From Bog-473 sp963807775 (GTDB lineage: Bacteria; Actinomycetota; Acidimicrobiia; Acidimicrobiales; RAAP-2), in the NCBI GenBank assembly GCA_963807775.1, contig CAWECY010000016.1, positions 124,001 to 188,000 of the forward strand: 64,000 nt of DNA, given 5' to 3'. This document shows, piece after piece, positions 33,406-45,872 of the stretch. A model generated the notes under the pieces. That model worked only from the letters and a program-made list of their open reading frames with translations. It had not been told where the DNA came from and did not search any database. Position 1 is the stretch's first letter, and the number at the start of each line of letters is the position of its first letter. The position numbers were made by a program, and so were the translations under genes.

Positions 33406-33851
33406 GACGCCGGCTCCGTCACCTTGAGCGCCTCGAACTGACGGGAACGGCGCCAGAAGAGCATGCCGACCCCGACCACGGTGGCCACGCCCAGCACGAG
33501 CGGCACGACGTAGATCACCGGGATGCCGCCGCTGTCGGGCGGCACGAGCAGGATGGTCTGCCCGTACTCGGACACCAGGGTCTGGTCGATGTCGGCCGTC
33601 GACGCGCCGTCGGCCACCATGCTCTCGATCTGGTGGCGCACGGCGATGGCGGTCGTCGCGTTGGATTCGGCGACCGAGATGTCGGTGCACGAGGGGCAGC
33701 GGACGCCGGCCTCGATCGCCGCGGCGCGCTGCAACGTGGTCTGGGGGGAGCTGTCGAAGGCCCCGCTACCGATAAGGAGCGCCACGCCGAGAACGACCAG
33801 CGGCACGGCCACGCTCACCCAGAGGGGCACCCGGCTCGTCCGCTCAGCCAT
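33402..33851 (-). CDS. ccmH: Cytochrome c maturation protein CcmH
   Basis: 149 residues: one N-terminal helix (about 10-30), the redox motif RCPSC (C52, C55) equivalent to LRCxxCQ, then NATTAIAVRHQIESMVADGAS and a second helix (about 110-130). CcmH reduces apocytochrome heme-binding cysteines before ligation. The usual Gln after the second Cys is Thr here. It overlaps ccmG by 8 bases and ccmI by 4. Confidence 0.9.
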   Translation of the reverse strand: MAERTSRVPLWVSVAVPLVVLGVALLIGSGAFDSSPQTTLQRAAAIEAGVRCPSCTDISVAESNATTAIAVRHQIESMVADGASTADIDQTLVSEYGQTILLVPPDSGGIPVIYVVPLVLGVATVVGVGMLFWRRSRQFEALKVTEPAS

Positions 33852-34419
33852 CGGATGACGCGGCGGCCTTCTCCCGGGCCGACTTCAGGTAGGTATCGAG
33901 GTTCTGCTCGGTGGCTGGACCGATCAGCACGGCGGCGACACGACCGGACGGGTTGATGAAAAACGTGGTGGGCGGGGCGGTGACGCCGTAGTGGTCGGCG
34001 ATCACTCCGCCGGGGTCGCTCACCGCCGGCCACAGGTCGCCGTTGCGGTGGAGGAACGAGCTGGCCGAAGACGACGTATCGTGGAAGACGACGCTGATCA
34101 TGTCGGCCCCGTCAGCCGAATGGGCCTGCTGGTAGGCGAACCGGGACAGGTCCGGGGCCTCCTGCTGGCACGGGGTGCACCAGCTGGCGAAGAAGTTCAC
34201 CAATACGTAGTGGCCGCGCAGCTGGCGCAGCGAGACGGGCGCGCCCGAGCGCAGATCGGTCCCGCTGATCGCCGGCGCCACGTGGCCGAGCAGTGGGCTG
34301 TCGACGGCGGTGGCTTCCTGCGGGGTGCGCGTGGCCAGGACGACGCCGAGGACGACGAGCACAAGGAGCACGGCACCGGCCACCCAACGAGTCAGGTGGC
34401 CGCGACGACGGTCGGTCAT
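33844..34419 (-). CDS. ccmG: TlpA/CcmG-type thiol:disulfide oxidoreductase
   Basis: 191 residues: a signal-anchor helix at about 13-29 and a thioredoxin-fold domain with VLVNFFASWCTPCQQEAPDL (Cys81, Cys84) and the cis-proline region GVTAPPTTFFINPSG. It faces the outside of the membrane and keeps apocytochrome cysteines reduced with CcmH; electrons would come from the CcdA-type protein encoded at 45873-46691. It overlaps ccmF by 4 bases. Confidence 0.92.
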   Translation of the reverse strand: MTDRRRGHLTRWVAGAVLLVLVVLGVVLATRTPQEATAVDSPLLGHVAPAISGTDLRSGAPVSLRQLRGHYVLVNFFASWCTPCQQEAPDLSRFAYQQAHSADGADMISVVFHDTSSSASSFLHRNGDLWPAVSDPGGVIADHYGVTAPPTTFFINPSGRVAAVLIGPATEQNLDTYLKSAREKAAASSDG

Positions 34420-36596
34420 GCCGGTTCGGCGCTCCCCGAGACGAGGGCGCCGACACGTTCGGGATCGCGGTGGGGCTCGGGCTCCGATGCCTCGTCCGGC
34501 CCGGGCGAGCCGCCTGGCTCGGCCCCGGTGACCAGGGCGGACGGGGCCGACGTCGGGTCGGTGGCCCGCCGGCGGGAACCGGGCACCAGGGCCAGCATGC
34601 CGCCGAGCCCGATCAGGAGGCCGCCGGCCCAGAGCCAGACGACCAGCGGCTCGATCACCACCCCGATGGCCACCGAGCCCGAGGACAGGTTGTTGATGGC
34701 TTGGTTCCCCGACGTCGAGCCGAGCCCGCCCACGGCGTCAAAGGTCAGGTAGACGTCGCCGAAGAGACCCGAATCGATGGCCGGGGTACCCACGACCGAG
34801 AGCGCGCTCCCGAAGCTCGTAGTCGCCGGTGTGAACACCGCCCCGTCGACCTTGACCAACGCCTCCTGCGCCGTGCGCGACGGCGATGTCACCGTGCGCA
34901 GGCCCTCGAACTCGAACCGGTGCCCGTCGAAGGTGACGACGTCACCCCGGTGCAGCGCCAGCTCGGCCTGGTGCCGGTACGAGGTGGCGGCGATGATCCC
35001 GACGGCGAGCAGCACGACGCCGAGATGCACGATCATTCCCCCGTTGGCCCGGCCGACCAGCCCGCGCCACCACCCGACGTGACGGACGTGCGCGGCCCGC
35101 ACCGACAGCACGAGGGCCCGCGCCGCCGTGGCCGCCGCCATGGCGCCCAGGCCGAAGCCGATGAGCGTGGCCGTGCCCCGCAGGCCGTAGAGGACGCAGA
35201 TCACCACCGCGCCGACGCCGATCCACGCCGGAATGGCGAGGCGGTGCCAGAGCACGGACCCGCTCATCTTGCGCCAGCTCAGCACCGGCGCCACCGCCAT
35301 GAGGAACAACAGCAGCAGCCCGGCCGGGATGGCCACGGTGTTGAAGAAGGGGGCGCCCACCGTCACCTGCTGTTGCTTCAGCGCCTCGTAGAGCAATGGG
35401 TAGAGCGTGCCGAGCAGGACCACGAAGGCGAAGCCGACGAACACCACGTTGTTCAAGAGAAAGGCACCCTCGCGTCCCAGCGGCGCGTCGATGCCGCCCG
35501 GCGAGCGGAGGCGATCCCCGCGCCAGGCGATCAACCCGAAACCGACGATGACCACGGCGAAGAAGAAGCCGATGAGCAGCGGACCGAGCGAGGACTCGGA
35601 GAAGGCGTGCACTGAGTTGATGACGCCCGAGCGGGTGAGGAAGGTCCCGAGGATGGTCAGGGCGAAGGTGGCGATGGACAGCGACAAGTTCCAGACGCGC
35701 ATCAGGCCGCGGCGCTCCTGCACCAGCACCGAGTGCAGGTAGGCCGTGCCGCAGAGCCACGGGAGCAGGGCGGCGTTCTCCACCGGGTCCCAGCCCCAGA
35801 AGCCACCCCACCCGAGCACCTGGTAGGACCACCAGGCGCCAAGCACGATGCCGACGGAGAGAAAGGTGAAGGCGACCAGCGTCCAGCGCCGGCACTCGAT
35901 CTGCCACCGGTCCCCCACCCGGCCGGTGGCCAGCATGCCAATGGCGAACGCAAAGGGGACGGTGAAGGTGACGAACCCGATGTAGAGCAGCGGCGGGTGG
36001 ATGGCCACCAACGGGTTGTCCTGCAGCAGCGAGTTGGGACCGAGCCCCTGGGTAACGCCGGGGGCGGTGACGAAGGGGTTGGCCGGGCCGGCCATGAGGG
36101 CGAAGAAGAAGGCCGACACCACGTAGAGGACGAGGGTGGCCCAGCGGATGACCGGATCGAGGGCCAGGCGGCGGTAGCGCCAGACGAAGAGCGTCGAGAT
36201 CACCGCCAGCACGAGCCCCCACAACAGGATCGACCCGGCCAGGGCGGACCACATGCCGGTGATCGAGTACAGGAGCGGCGTGACCGTGCTGTTGTTCTCG
36301 GCCACGAAGACCAGCGTGAAGTCGTGGGTGACGAGCGCGTGCTCCATGGCCACCGTGGCCAGGACGGCGCCGGCCAACAGGACCGGCGCAAAGAGCCGGC
36401 CGTCGCCCCGGAAGCGTCCGACGGCGGCAGCCCCTTCTGCCGCGACCGACCCGTCACCCGGACCTGGATCCCCGGCGGGAGCCGCCGCCAGGGCATGGCG
36501 TCCGGTCCCAAGCCCGTAGGCGATCACGACTGCGCCAACGATGCTGGCCACCAGGGCGAGCCAGATGCCGATCGTCCCCAGATGCGCGTCGATCAT
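34416..36596 (-). CDS. ccmF: Heme lyase CcmF
   Basis: 726 residues with about fifteen membrane helices. The heme-handling WWD domain is complete at residues 255-274 (WWSYQVLGWGGFWGWDPVEN). Conserved histidines are present, including IHPPLLYIG (His200) and the pair in the first third. CcmF ligates heme from holo-CcmE to apocytochrome c. Length is near the proteobacterial 650, with an extra Gly/Ala/Pro-rich loop near residues 35-60 and a charged tail. It overlaps ccmE by one base and ccmG by four. Confidence 0.95.
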   Translation of the reverse strand: MIDAHLGTIGIWLALVASIVGAVVIAYGLGTGRHALAAAPAGDPGPGDGSVAAEGAAAVGRFRGDGRLFAPVLLAGAVLATVAMEHALVTHDFTLVFVAENNSTVTPLLYSITGMWSALAGSILLWGLVLAVISTLFVWRYRRLALDPVIRWATLVLYVVSAFFFALMAGPANPFVTAPGVTQGLGPNSLLQDNPLVAIHPPLLYIGFVTFTVPFAFAIGMLATGRVGDRWQIECRRWTLVAFTFLSVGIVLGAWWSYQVLGWGGFWGWDPVENAALLPWLCGTAYLHSVLVQERRGLMRVWNLSLSIATFALTILGTFLTRSGVINSVHAFSESSLGPLLIGFFFAVVIVGFGLIAWRGDRLRSPGGIDAPLGREGAFLLNNVVFVGFAFVVLLGTLYPLLYEALKQQQVTVGAPFFNTVAIPAGLLLLFLMAVAPVLSWRKMSGSVLWHRLAIPAWIGVGAVVICVLYGLRGTATLIGFGLGAMAAATAARALVLSVRAAHVRHVGWWRGLVGRANGGMIVHLGVVLLAVGIIAATSYRHQAELALHRGDVVTFDGHRFEFEGLRTVTSPSRTAQEALVKVDGAVFTPATTSFGSALSVVGTPAIDSGLFGDVYLTFDAVGGLGSTSGNQAINNLSSGSVAIGVVIEPLVVWLWAGGLLIGLGGMLALVPGSRRRATDPTSAPSALVTGAEPGGSPGPDEASEPEPHRDPERVGALVSGSAEPA

Positions 36597-37114
36597 CAGC
36601 AGACGTTGCCGGTGGCCTGGACCTTGACCCGGCCGGGGTACTCAGCGGTGTAGGTCGAGGAGTGCTTCACCATGATGGTGTTGGACTCGAAGTTGGTCGA
36701 GGTGTCCGAGGCGAAGTGGCCGACCACCACCACGGGAATGCGGGCCGCGAAGAGCCCGGGCGGGCTGCCGGTGTTGGTCACGTGGACGTACTTCGGGCCC
36801 TGGCAGATGAGGAAGTTGGTGCCGGTGGACGTGCCGTGGATGGTGCCGGGGACGACGGTGCCCTCGAGCCGGAACGTCTGGGTGCCCAGGGAGGCGCGGT
36901 GGGCCAGCGCCTGGTCGACGGTGTCGAAGTAGTCGAGCGAGCTGCCCAGCCCCTCGACGAGCAGGAAGACGAAGGCCACGGCGAGCAGGGCGAAGACGAC
37001 CAGGACGCGCCGGCGGGTCTTGCGCCGATTGGGCGGGGGCATGGCCGGCCCGGCGTCGGCCTCGGACGTCGGCGGGGTGGGCGGCGGGCTCGGCTCGGTG
37101 GTGGTGCTGCTCAC
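36596..37114 (-). CDS. ccmE: Heme chaperone CcmE
   Basis: 172 residues, GTG start on a GTGA overlap. Pro-rich cytoplasmic N-terminus, one helix (about 36-53), then the OB-fold periplasmic-type domain. The covalent heme-binding motif is H151-x3-Y155 (VKHSSTYTAEYP), the classical HxxxY form rather than the CxxxY variant of some Gram-positives and archaea. It carries heme from CcmABCD to CcmF. Confidence 0.93.
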   Translation of the reverse strand: MSSTTTEPSPPPTPPTSEADAGPAMPPPNRRKTRRRVLVVFALLAVAFVFLLVEGLGSSLDYFDTVDQALAHRASLGTQTFRLEGTVVPGTIHGTSTGTNFLICQGPKYVHVTNTGSPPGLFAARIPVVVVGHFASDTSTNFESNTIMVKHSSTYTAEYPGRVKVQATGNVC

Positions 37115-37278
37115 GACCGCTCGTCGGGCGCGGCTGCCCCGGCACCGTCACTGTCGACGGCGGGCGCGTCCGACATTTTCAGCGCGCGCTCCCACCGTCG
37201 GCGGCGCAGGACCAGGGTCACCGCATAGAGGAACAGCCCGCCGAACGCGGCGACGTAACCGGCGTCGACGTAGCTCAC
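37111..37278 (-). CDS. ccmD: CcmD-like small membrane protein
   Basis: 55 residues from GTG 37278 (GTGA overlap with ccmC): (M)SYVDAGYVAAFGGLFLYAV followed by TLVLRRRRWERALK. One helix preceded by a Y-V-x-x-Y/F motif and followed by a basic arm is the CcmD pattern; position between ccmC and ccmE confirms it. It helps release heme-loaded CcmE from the CcmABC complex. Easily missed because of its size. Confidence 0.85.
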   Translation of the reverse strand: MSYVDAGYVAAFGGLFLYAVTLVLRRRRWERALKMSDAPAVDSDGAGAAAPDERS

Positions 37279-38111
37279 GACGCGCCCCCGTCCGACCCGG
37301 GCGCGCCCGCACCGGCGCCGACGAGCTCGGAGTCCTCGCTCCAGCGCTCGGCCAGCGAGACCTCGAGCTCCTGGTCGCCCACCGCGTCCTCGACCACCTC
37401 GACCCGGTAGCGCACCGCCAGCAACCACACGAAGATCAACGAGAAGGCGATGAAGCTGAGCAGCATCGTCCACAGCATGGAGCCGTGCACGTGCAGCGCG
37501 AAGCCCGGATCGAGGATGGTGCCGCCTTGGTGCAGCGTGTTCCACCAGTCGACGGAGAAGTGCACGATCGGCACGTCGATGGCGACGAGCAGCGCGGCGA
37601 CGGCGCAGCGGCGGGCGCGGATGTGGGGGTCGGCCGGGACCCGGCGCAGGGCCAGGTAGCCGATCTCGAGGAGCAGGAGCAACGCGGTCGAGGTGAGCCG
37701 GGCGTCCCAGGTCCACCACACGCCCCACACCGGGCGACCCCACAGCGACCCGGTCACGAGGGTGAGCGCCGAGAAGACGGCACCGACCTCGACGGCGGCG
37801 GCGGCCAGGCGGTCCCAGAAGAACGATCGTGTGCGCGGCCACAGGTAGAGGAGGCTGCCGGCGCAGGCCACACCGCCGGCCCAGTAGAGCGCGACGGTGG
37901 CTACGGCGGGATGGACGTAGAGCAGCCGGGCCAGGTTGCCTTGCACGACGTCCGGGGGGGTCAGCCACAGCCCCAGCCAGATGGTGAGCGCGCTGGTGAC
38001 GACCGCCAGCAGGCCCACGACGGTCAGCCAGCGTGGTCGCCACGTGGCGGGCACGCTCGCCGGCGCGGTGGCCGGGGTGGGGGTGGCGGTAGCGGTCGGG
38101 GTGGCGCTCAC
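37275..38111 (-). CDS. ccmC: Heme exporter/handler CcmC
   Basis: 278 residues from GTG 38111 with GCAGGAGG upstream. A Ser/Thr/Pro/Ala-rich N-terminus (about 25 residues) precedes six helices. The tryptophan-rich heme motif WGVWWTWDARLTS (WWTWD at 132-136) and flanking histidines (YVHPAVA; VHFSVDWW) are present. CcmC loads heme onto CcmE. A charged C-terminal tail of about 45 residues is longer than usual. It overlaps ccmB and ccmD by four bases each. Confidence 0.93.
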   Translation of the reverse strand: MSATPTATATPTPATAPASVPATWRPRWLTVVGLLAVVTSALTIWLGLWLTPPDVVQGNLARLLYVHPAVATVALYWAGGVACAGSLLYLWPRTRSFFWDRLAAAAVEVGAVFSALTLVTGSLWGRPVWGVWWTWDARLTSTALLLLLEIGYLALRRVPADPHIRARRCAVAALLVAIDVPIVHFSVDWWNTLHQGGTILDPGFALHVHGSMLWTMLLSFIAFSLIFVWLLAVRYRVEVVEDAVGDQELEVSLAERWSEDSELVGAGAGAPGSDGGAS

Positions 38112-38776
38112 GCCGCCTCCTGCAGGGGTCCGTACAGCACGATGCCCACGACGAGGTAGATCACCGCGAAGGGGACGAGGATCTTCAGCCACTGGGTGCC
38201 CGAGGACACACTGCCGCTCAGCGCCGCCTGCCACACCTTGGAGCCGGCCAGCAGCACGGGCGCCAGCACGGGCAGCACCAGCAGTGGCAACAGGGTGTCG
38301 CGCACGCGCAGGCCGGCCGACAGGGCGCCGTAGAGCACGCCGGCGCAGGCCAGGCCGACGGTGGCCAGGAGGCAGGCCACCACGGCCAGCCAGACGACCT
38401 GCACCCGCACGTCGAAGAGGAAGGTGACGCCCGCCCACAGGACGACCTGGAGCGCCAGGAGTTGGAGCGCGACCGCGGCCGCCTTGCCCAGGAAGATGCC
38501 GGCGGGGTCGATGCCGGAGAGGCGCAGGCCGTCGCGGGTGCCCTCGCCCGACTCGACGGCAACGCTGCGCTGGATGGCGAGCACGGTCGAGAAGAGCAGC
38601 GCCACCCAGAAGATGCCGGGGGCGGCGTGCTTGAGCGCGGTCTGGTCGGGGCCGATGGCGAAGGCGAGCAGCACCAGGACCAGCACGGCGAAGGGGACGA
38701 CCTGCCACAGCGCCACGCGCGAGCGCGCCTCGATGCGCAGGTCCTTGCCCGCCACCAGCACGGCGTCATGCAACAT
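38108..38776 (-). CDS. ccmB: Heme ABC exporter permease CcmB
   Basis: 222 residues from ATG 38776, inside the end of ccmA (11-base overlap). Six helices; GKDLRIEARSRVALWQVVPFAVLVLVLL at the start and SVAVESGEGTRDGLRLSGIDP in the first cytoplasmic loop are the CcmB hallmarks. It forms the membrane part of the CcmAB ATPase, which frees holo-CcmE. Confidence 0.93.
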   Translation of the reverse strand: MLHDAVLVAGKDLRIEARSRVALWQVVPFAVLVLVLLAFAIGPDQTALKHAAPGIFWVALLFSTVLAIQRSVAVESGEGTRDGLRLSGIDPAGIFLGKAAAVALQLLALQVVLWAGVTFLFDVRVQVVWLAVVACLLATVGLACAGVLYGALSAGLRVRDTLLPLLVLPVLAPVLLAGSKVWQAALSGSVSSGTQWLKILVPFAVIYLVVGIVLYGPLQEAA

Positions 38777-39488
38777 GCGTCGCCCCCATGGCGCCGGAGG
38801 TGTCGCCGGTGGGGACGGCCACGAGCGGGGCGCGCCGCCCACCCTTCTCCTCGCCGGTGACCCGGCCGCCACCCATGGTGACGACGCGGTCGGCCAGCGG
38901 CACCGAAAGCTGGGGCTCGTGCGAGGAGAGCAGCACCGTCGCCCCGTCCGTCACCGCCTCGCCGATGAGATGACCGAGGAGGTCGCGTGAGGTGGCATCG
39001 AGGCCGGCGTGCGGCTCGTCGAGCAACCACAAGGCGGGCCGGCGGGCGACAAGCGCGGCCAGCGCGGTCCGCCGGCGCTGCCCGGCGGACAGCCGTCCGG
39101 CCGGCGTGTTGCGCAGGCGGCCGGTCAGCCCGAGTCGTGCGAGCGCGTCGTCGGCGCGCTGGGCCGGCAGGCCCAGCGCACGCACGGCGAACCGGACGTT
39201 CTCCGCCGCACTGAGCTCGTCGTAGAGAGGCGCGGCATGTCCCAAGAGGCCGACGTAGCGACGTACGGCCACATGATCCGTGGTGAGGTCGACCCCGAGG
39301 ACGGTGGCCTGCCCCGACGTCACGGGCAGGAGGCCGGCGCAGGCCCGCAGCAGGCTCGTCTTGCCGGCGCCGTTGGCGCCCACGACGACCACGACCTCGC
39401 CCTGTTCGAGGGCGAGATCGACGCCAGCGAGGGCGGGGAAACGGCCGGCGAGAGCGACCGCGGCGCGGAGAGAGACGACAGGGGCCAT
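38766..39488 (-). CDS. ccmA: Heme ABC exporter ATP-binding protein CcmA
   Basis: 240 residues from ATG 39488, chosen over an ATG 15 bases upstream because GGAGGGG lies between them. Walker A VGANGAGKTSLLRACAGLL, ABC signature RLSAGQRRRTALAAL, Walker B ALWLLDEPHAGLD and the switch His in LLSSHEP are all intact. First gene of the nine-gene ccm operon. The 140-base gap upstream (39489-39628) is very GC-rich with short inverted repeats; no confident promoter is visible. Confidence 0.93.
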   Translation of the reverse strand: MAPVVSLRAAVALAGRFPALAGVDLALEQGEVVVVVGANGAGKTSLLRACAGLLPVTSGQATVLGVDLTTDHVAVRRYVGLLGHAAPLYDELSAAENVRFAVRALGLPAQRADDALARLGLTGRLRNTPAGRLSAGQRRRTALAALVARRPALWLLDEPHAGLDATSRDLLGHLIGEAVTDGATVLLSSHEPQLSVPLADRVVTMGGGRVTGEEKGGRRAPLVAVPTGDTSGAMGATHVA

Positions 39489-39628
39489 GGCCTTCCCCTC
39501 CATGGTAGGGGGGGTAGGTGCCGGGGTTCCAAGCGGGGAGGGGCCGGCGGGGCTCACAACTGGGCAACAGGGCGATGAGGCGCCCGGCCAGGCTCGGGGC
39601 CGGTCCGGGTCGGGCCGCCCGCCCGGGC

Positions 39629-40150
39629 TTACTGCATGTGGGCCAGGGCGTTGATGCCGTCGAGCGAGGTCGCGGTGTCGCCGGCCAGCTCCTTGCGGGC
39701 GAAGTCACGCAGGGCGACCTCGTGGGCGACCAGCAGCTCGGAGGCCGCTCGCTCGGCCGGATCCAGCTCGGCGATGCGCTCGTAGAGCGGGATGAACTGG
39801 CCTGTGATGGCGTCTATCGAGGACATCACCACAGGCCACGGCTGGGTGGCGGAGTCGGGGACCAGTGCCTCAGCCAGGCTCAGCATCTCGGGATCGGGCG
39901 CCGTGGAGATGCCGGCCCGTTCGAGGGCGGGCGCCACGGCCTCCTTGGTACGGAGCTCGAGCGTGGCGAGCACCCGCATCTTGGCGGCGTGCCCGGCGTC
40001 GTCGATGCGGTCGGCCATCCCTCCGAACAGGGCCTCGCCGAGCACCTCGCCCTGGTACGCCTGGACCCACAGCTTCTCGAGCCCGTCGTCAGCCGAGAAG
40101 ATCTCCGCCGGCGGCGGCGTGGTGCTGGGGTCTGTGTGCGTGTCGGCCAT
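39629..40150 (-). CDS. Ferritin-like helical protein (predicted)
   Basis: 173 residues from ATG 40150. Mostly alpha-helical: WVQAYQGEVLGEALFGGMADRID, AAKMRVLATLELRTKEAVAPALE, SSIDAITGQFIPLYERI, LLVAHEVALRDFARKELAG. Paired Glu and E-x-x-H-like spacings recall di-iron ferritin-like four-helix bundles, as in uncharacterised actinobacterial relatives of tRNA-hydroxylating MiaE. The metal ligands cannot be assigned with certainty. Divergent from the DJ-1 gene at 40218. Confidence 0.55.
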   Translation of the reverse strand: MADTHTDPSTTPPPAEIFSADDGLEKLWVQAYQGEVLGEALFGGMADRIDDAGHAAKMRVLATLELRTKEAVAPALERAGISTAPDPEMLSLAEALVPDSATQPWPVVMSSIDAITGQFIPLYERIAELDPAERAASELLVAHEVALRDFARKELAGDTATSLDGINALAHMQ

Positions 40151-40217
40151 GGGCGCGACGCTACCCCTCGCCAGCGCCGTGCGCCCCGGGGACGCGTCGG
40201 TAGTGTCGTCGGCGGCC

Positions 40218-41135
40218 ATGGCGACCGTGCTGATGCCCCTCCCGGCGTGCGACTTCGACCCTTCCGAGGTGGCCGTCAGCTGGCAGGTCCTGAGCGCGGC
40301 GGGCCACCGCGTCGTGTTCGCCACGCCGTCGGGCCAGCCCGGGCGGGCCGACGACATCATGGTGACCGGCCAGGGGCTCGACCCCTGGGGCTTCGTGCCG
40401 GGGCTACGCCGGCTGACCGTGGTGGGGCGCGCGCTGCGGGCCAACGCCGACGCCCGCCGGGCCTACGCCTCGTTGCTCGCCGACGAGGGGTTCGGCGCCC
40501 CCCTGCACTGGGCCGCGGCCCGGCGCAGCGCCTACGACGCGCTCGTGCTCCCGGGCGGACACCGCGCCCGGGGCATGCGGCCCTATCTCGAGAGCCCCGA
40601 GGTGCAGCAGATGGCCGTCGACTCGTTCGGTGCCGGCAAGCCCGTCGGCGCCATCTGCCACGGCGTGCTCGTCGCGGCGCGGGCCGTGAACCCGGCGACG
40701 GGGCGGTCCGTCCTGTACGGGCGCCAGACGACTGCGCTCACCTGGGCGCTGGAAAGCAAGGCCTGGGGCGTGGCCCACTGGACCCGCTTCTGGGACGCCA
40801 ACTACTACCGCACCTACGTGGAGGAACCGGGCCAGGGCTGGGGCTCCATGTCGGTGGAGCGGGAGGTGACGCGGGCGCTGGCCGATCCGGGGGACTTCAA
40901 AGACGTACCGAAGGGCGCGCCGGACCGGCGGCGCAAGACGAACGGTCGGGCCCGGGACTCGCAGCGCGACACCCGCCCGGCTTGGGTGGTGCGCGACGGC
41001 TCCTACGTGTCGGCGCGCTGGCCCGGCGACGTCCACACGTTCGCCACCACGTTCGCCCGGGTGCTGGACGAGACGGGGTCGGGAATGGGGTCGGGGTCGG
41101 GTTCGGGAGCGCCGGGGACGGACGGGAGCACGTGA
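40218..41135 (+). CDS. DJ-1/PfpI-type class I amidotransferase-like protein
   Basis: 305 residues. ATVLMPLPACDFDPSEVAVSWQVLSAAGHRVVFATPSG is the DJ-1/Hsp31-type start, DALVLPGGHRARGMRPYLES the oxyanion region, and VGAICHGVLVAARAV the nucleophile elbow (Cys). Extra segments after residue 170 and a Gly/Ser repeat tail (GSGMGSGSGSG) make it longer than DJ-1 itself; it resembles Hsp31/YDR533C-like deglycase or chaperone proteins. Third DJ-1-superfamily gene in the window, not near the other two. Convergent with the REC-GGDEF gene. Confidence 0.82.
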   Translation: MATVLMPLPACDFDPSEVAVSWQVLSAAGHRVVFATPSGQPGRADDIMVTGQGLDPWGFVPGLRRLTVVGRALRANADARRAYASLLADEGFGAPLHWAAARRSAYDALVLPGGHRARGMRPYLESPEVQQMAVDSFGAGKPVGAICHGVLVAARAVNPATGRSVLYGRQTTALTWALESKAWGVAHWTRFWDANYYRTYVEEPGQGWGSMSVEREVTRALADPGDFKDVPKGAPDRRRKTNGRARDSQRDTRPAWVVRDGSYVSARWPGDVHTFATTFARVLDETGSGMGSGSGSGAPGTDGST

Positions 41136-41147
41136 CGTCCCCGGCGC

Positions 41148-42131
41148 TCACCTACCCGTCGCCACCGCCCAGTCGACTGCCGCGAGAACGGCGGCCTTCG
41201 AGACGTGGACGCGGTTGCGACCGGCCTCCTTGGCCAGGAAAAGGGCCTCGTCGGCCTGCTCCACGATGTCGAGCGCGGTGACGCTCGACCCGGGAGTCCA
41301 CAAGGCCACGCCACCACTCAGCGTGACCAACGGAGGATCCGACGGCCTCGCCTCGTGGGGCAAGGCCATGTCCTCCACGGCCTGACGGACGCGCTCGCTG
41401 GCGGCGAAGATGGAGTGAGCCAGGTCACAGTCCTGCAGCAGCAGGAGGAACTCCTCCCCGCCGTAGCGGTAGGCGCACTCGCCGGCCCGGATGACGAGGT
41501 CCATGCGCGCCGCCACGTCGCGTAGGGCGCCGTCACCGGCCACGTGGCCGTAGTGGTCGTTGAACAGCTTGAAGTGGTCGATGTCGAACAGCGCGATCCC
41601 GTAGCTGCGCTCGACCCGCAGGGCGCGGGCGTGGGTACGCCCCAGGTCCTCCTCCATGCGCCGGCGGTTGCCCAGGCCGGTGAGCTCGTCGGTCAGCGAG
41701 CGCTCGAGGAGCTCGACGTTGACCTGCGCCAGCTCGGCCTGGGTGACGGCCAGCCGGCGGTGGAGGTCGGTGACGCGCTCGGCGGCGACCAGGAGGGTAC
41801 GGACCGAGAGGGCGTCGACCGGTTTGGTCAGGTAGTCGTCGGCGCCGGCGTTCATCCCCTCGAGGACGTGCTCGGGGTAGCCGAGCCCGGTGGTCAGGAC
41901 GATGTAGATGTAGGTCTCGATCAGCTCTTCCCGGACGCGGCGGCACAGGGCGGGCCCGTCCACGCCCGGCATCATCCAGTCGGTCAGGAGGACGTCGACC
42001 CCGCCACCGGACAGCAGCTCCCAGGCCTGCGACCCGTCCTCAGCCACCAGGCACTCGTGGCCGAGCTTGGAGACCATGGCCTTGAGGAGCAGGCGGCTGG
42101 TCGGCTCGTCGTCCGCGATGAGCACCCTCAT
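41148..42131 (-). CDS. Response regulator diguanylate cyclase (REC-GGDEF, PleD/WspR type)
   Basis: 327 residues. Receiver domain 1-120 with acidic pair in VLIADDEP, phospho-acceptor Asp51 in LLTDWMMPGVDG and Lys103 in YLTKPVDAL. A coiled-coil linker (about 115-145) leads to a GGDEF domain (147-315) with intact GGEEF (224-228). The inhibitory site is RAGE (215-218) instead of RxxD, so product inhibition may be weak or absent. The gene starts one base after the stop of the hybrid kinase, its probable phosphodonor. Output: c-di-GMP when phosphorylated. Confidence 0.94.
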   Translation of the reverse strand: MRVLIADDEPTSRLLLKAMVSKLGHECLVAEDGSQAWELLSGGGVDVLLTDWMMPGVDGPALCRRVREELIETYIYIVLTTGLGYPEHVLEGMNAGADDYLTKPVDALSVRTLLVAAERVTDLHRRLAVTQAELAQVNVELLERSLTDELTGLGNRRRMEEDLGRTHARALRVERSYGIALFDIDHFKLFNDHYGHVAGDGALRDVAARMDLVIRAGECAYRYGGEEFLLLLQDCDLAHSIFAASERVRQAVEDMALPHEARPSDPPLVTLSGGVALWTPGSSVTALDIVEQADEALFLAKEAGRNRVHVSKAAVLAAVDWAVATGR

Positions 42132-42132
42132 T

Positions 42133-45534
<3,402 letters not shown>

Positions 45535-45872
45535 CTTCTCCTACACGGCACGCTGACGCCCGAGGTTGAGTCCTTAAGGGCTGCGAATACCGTGCTCTTA
45601 CTTAGGTACATGACGTGCTCTTTTGGGCGGTCGCCGGGGAAACGCTTCGTCATCAGGGACGACGGACGGAGCCCGCACGCGGCATACATGACTTCAGTCA
45701 GAAATGGGCCAAAAGGACCCTTTTGCCCCGCTCGGTTCTTTCATCTTTCACTGAACGTCGAAAGTTAAATTGTCACCGGTATTTCGGCACCCGTGCCTTC
45801 GATCGTGTGGACGCGCACACCGGAGCCGGAGCACTCGACGGGGCGGGCCGGCGGTCGGCGACGCGGGGGTGG
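45535..45872. other. Intergenic region upstream of hybrid kinase, no gene seen
   Basis: 338 bases between the ccdA stop and the kinase start, less GC-rich than its surroundings. It contains a dyad at 45706-45729 (CAAAAGG / CCTTTTG with outer GGG/CCC), which could be a terminator for ccdA or an operator, and a direct repeat of AGAGCACG (minus strand) near 45595-45622. No convincing ORF, tRNA or riboswitch motif was recognised. Confidence 0.4.

Noticed and set aside
41080..41125. GGGGTCGG-type tandem repeats at the end of the DJ-1 gene
   Set aside because: They encode a Gly/Ser tail in frame and are ordinary low-complexity coding sequence.
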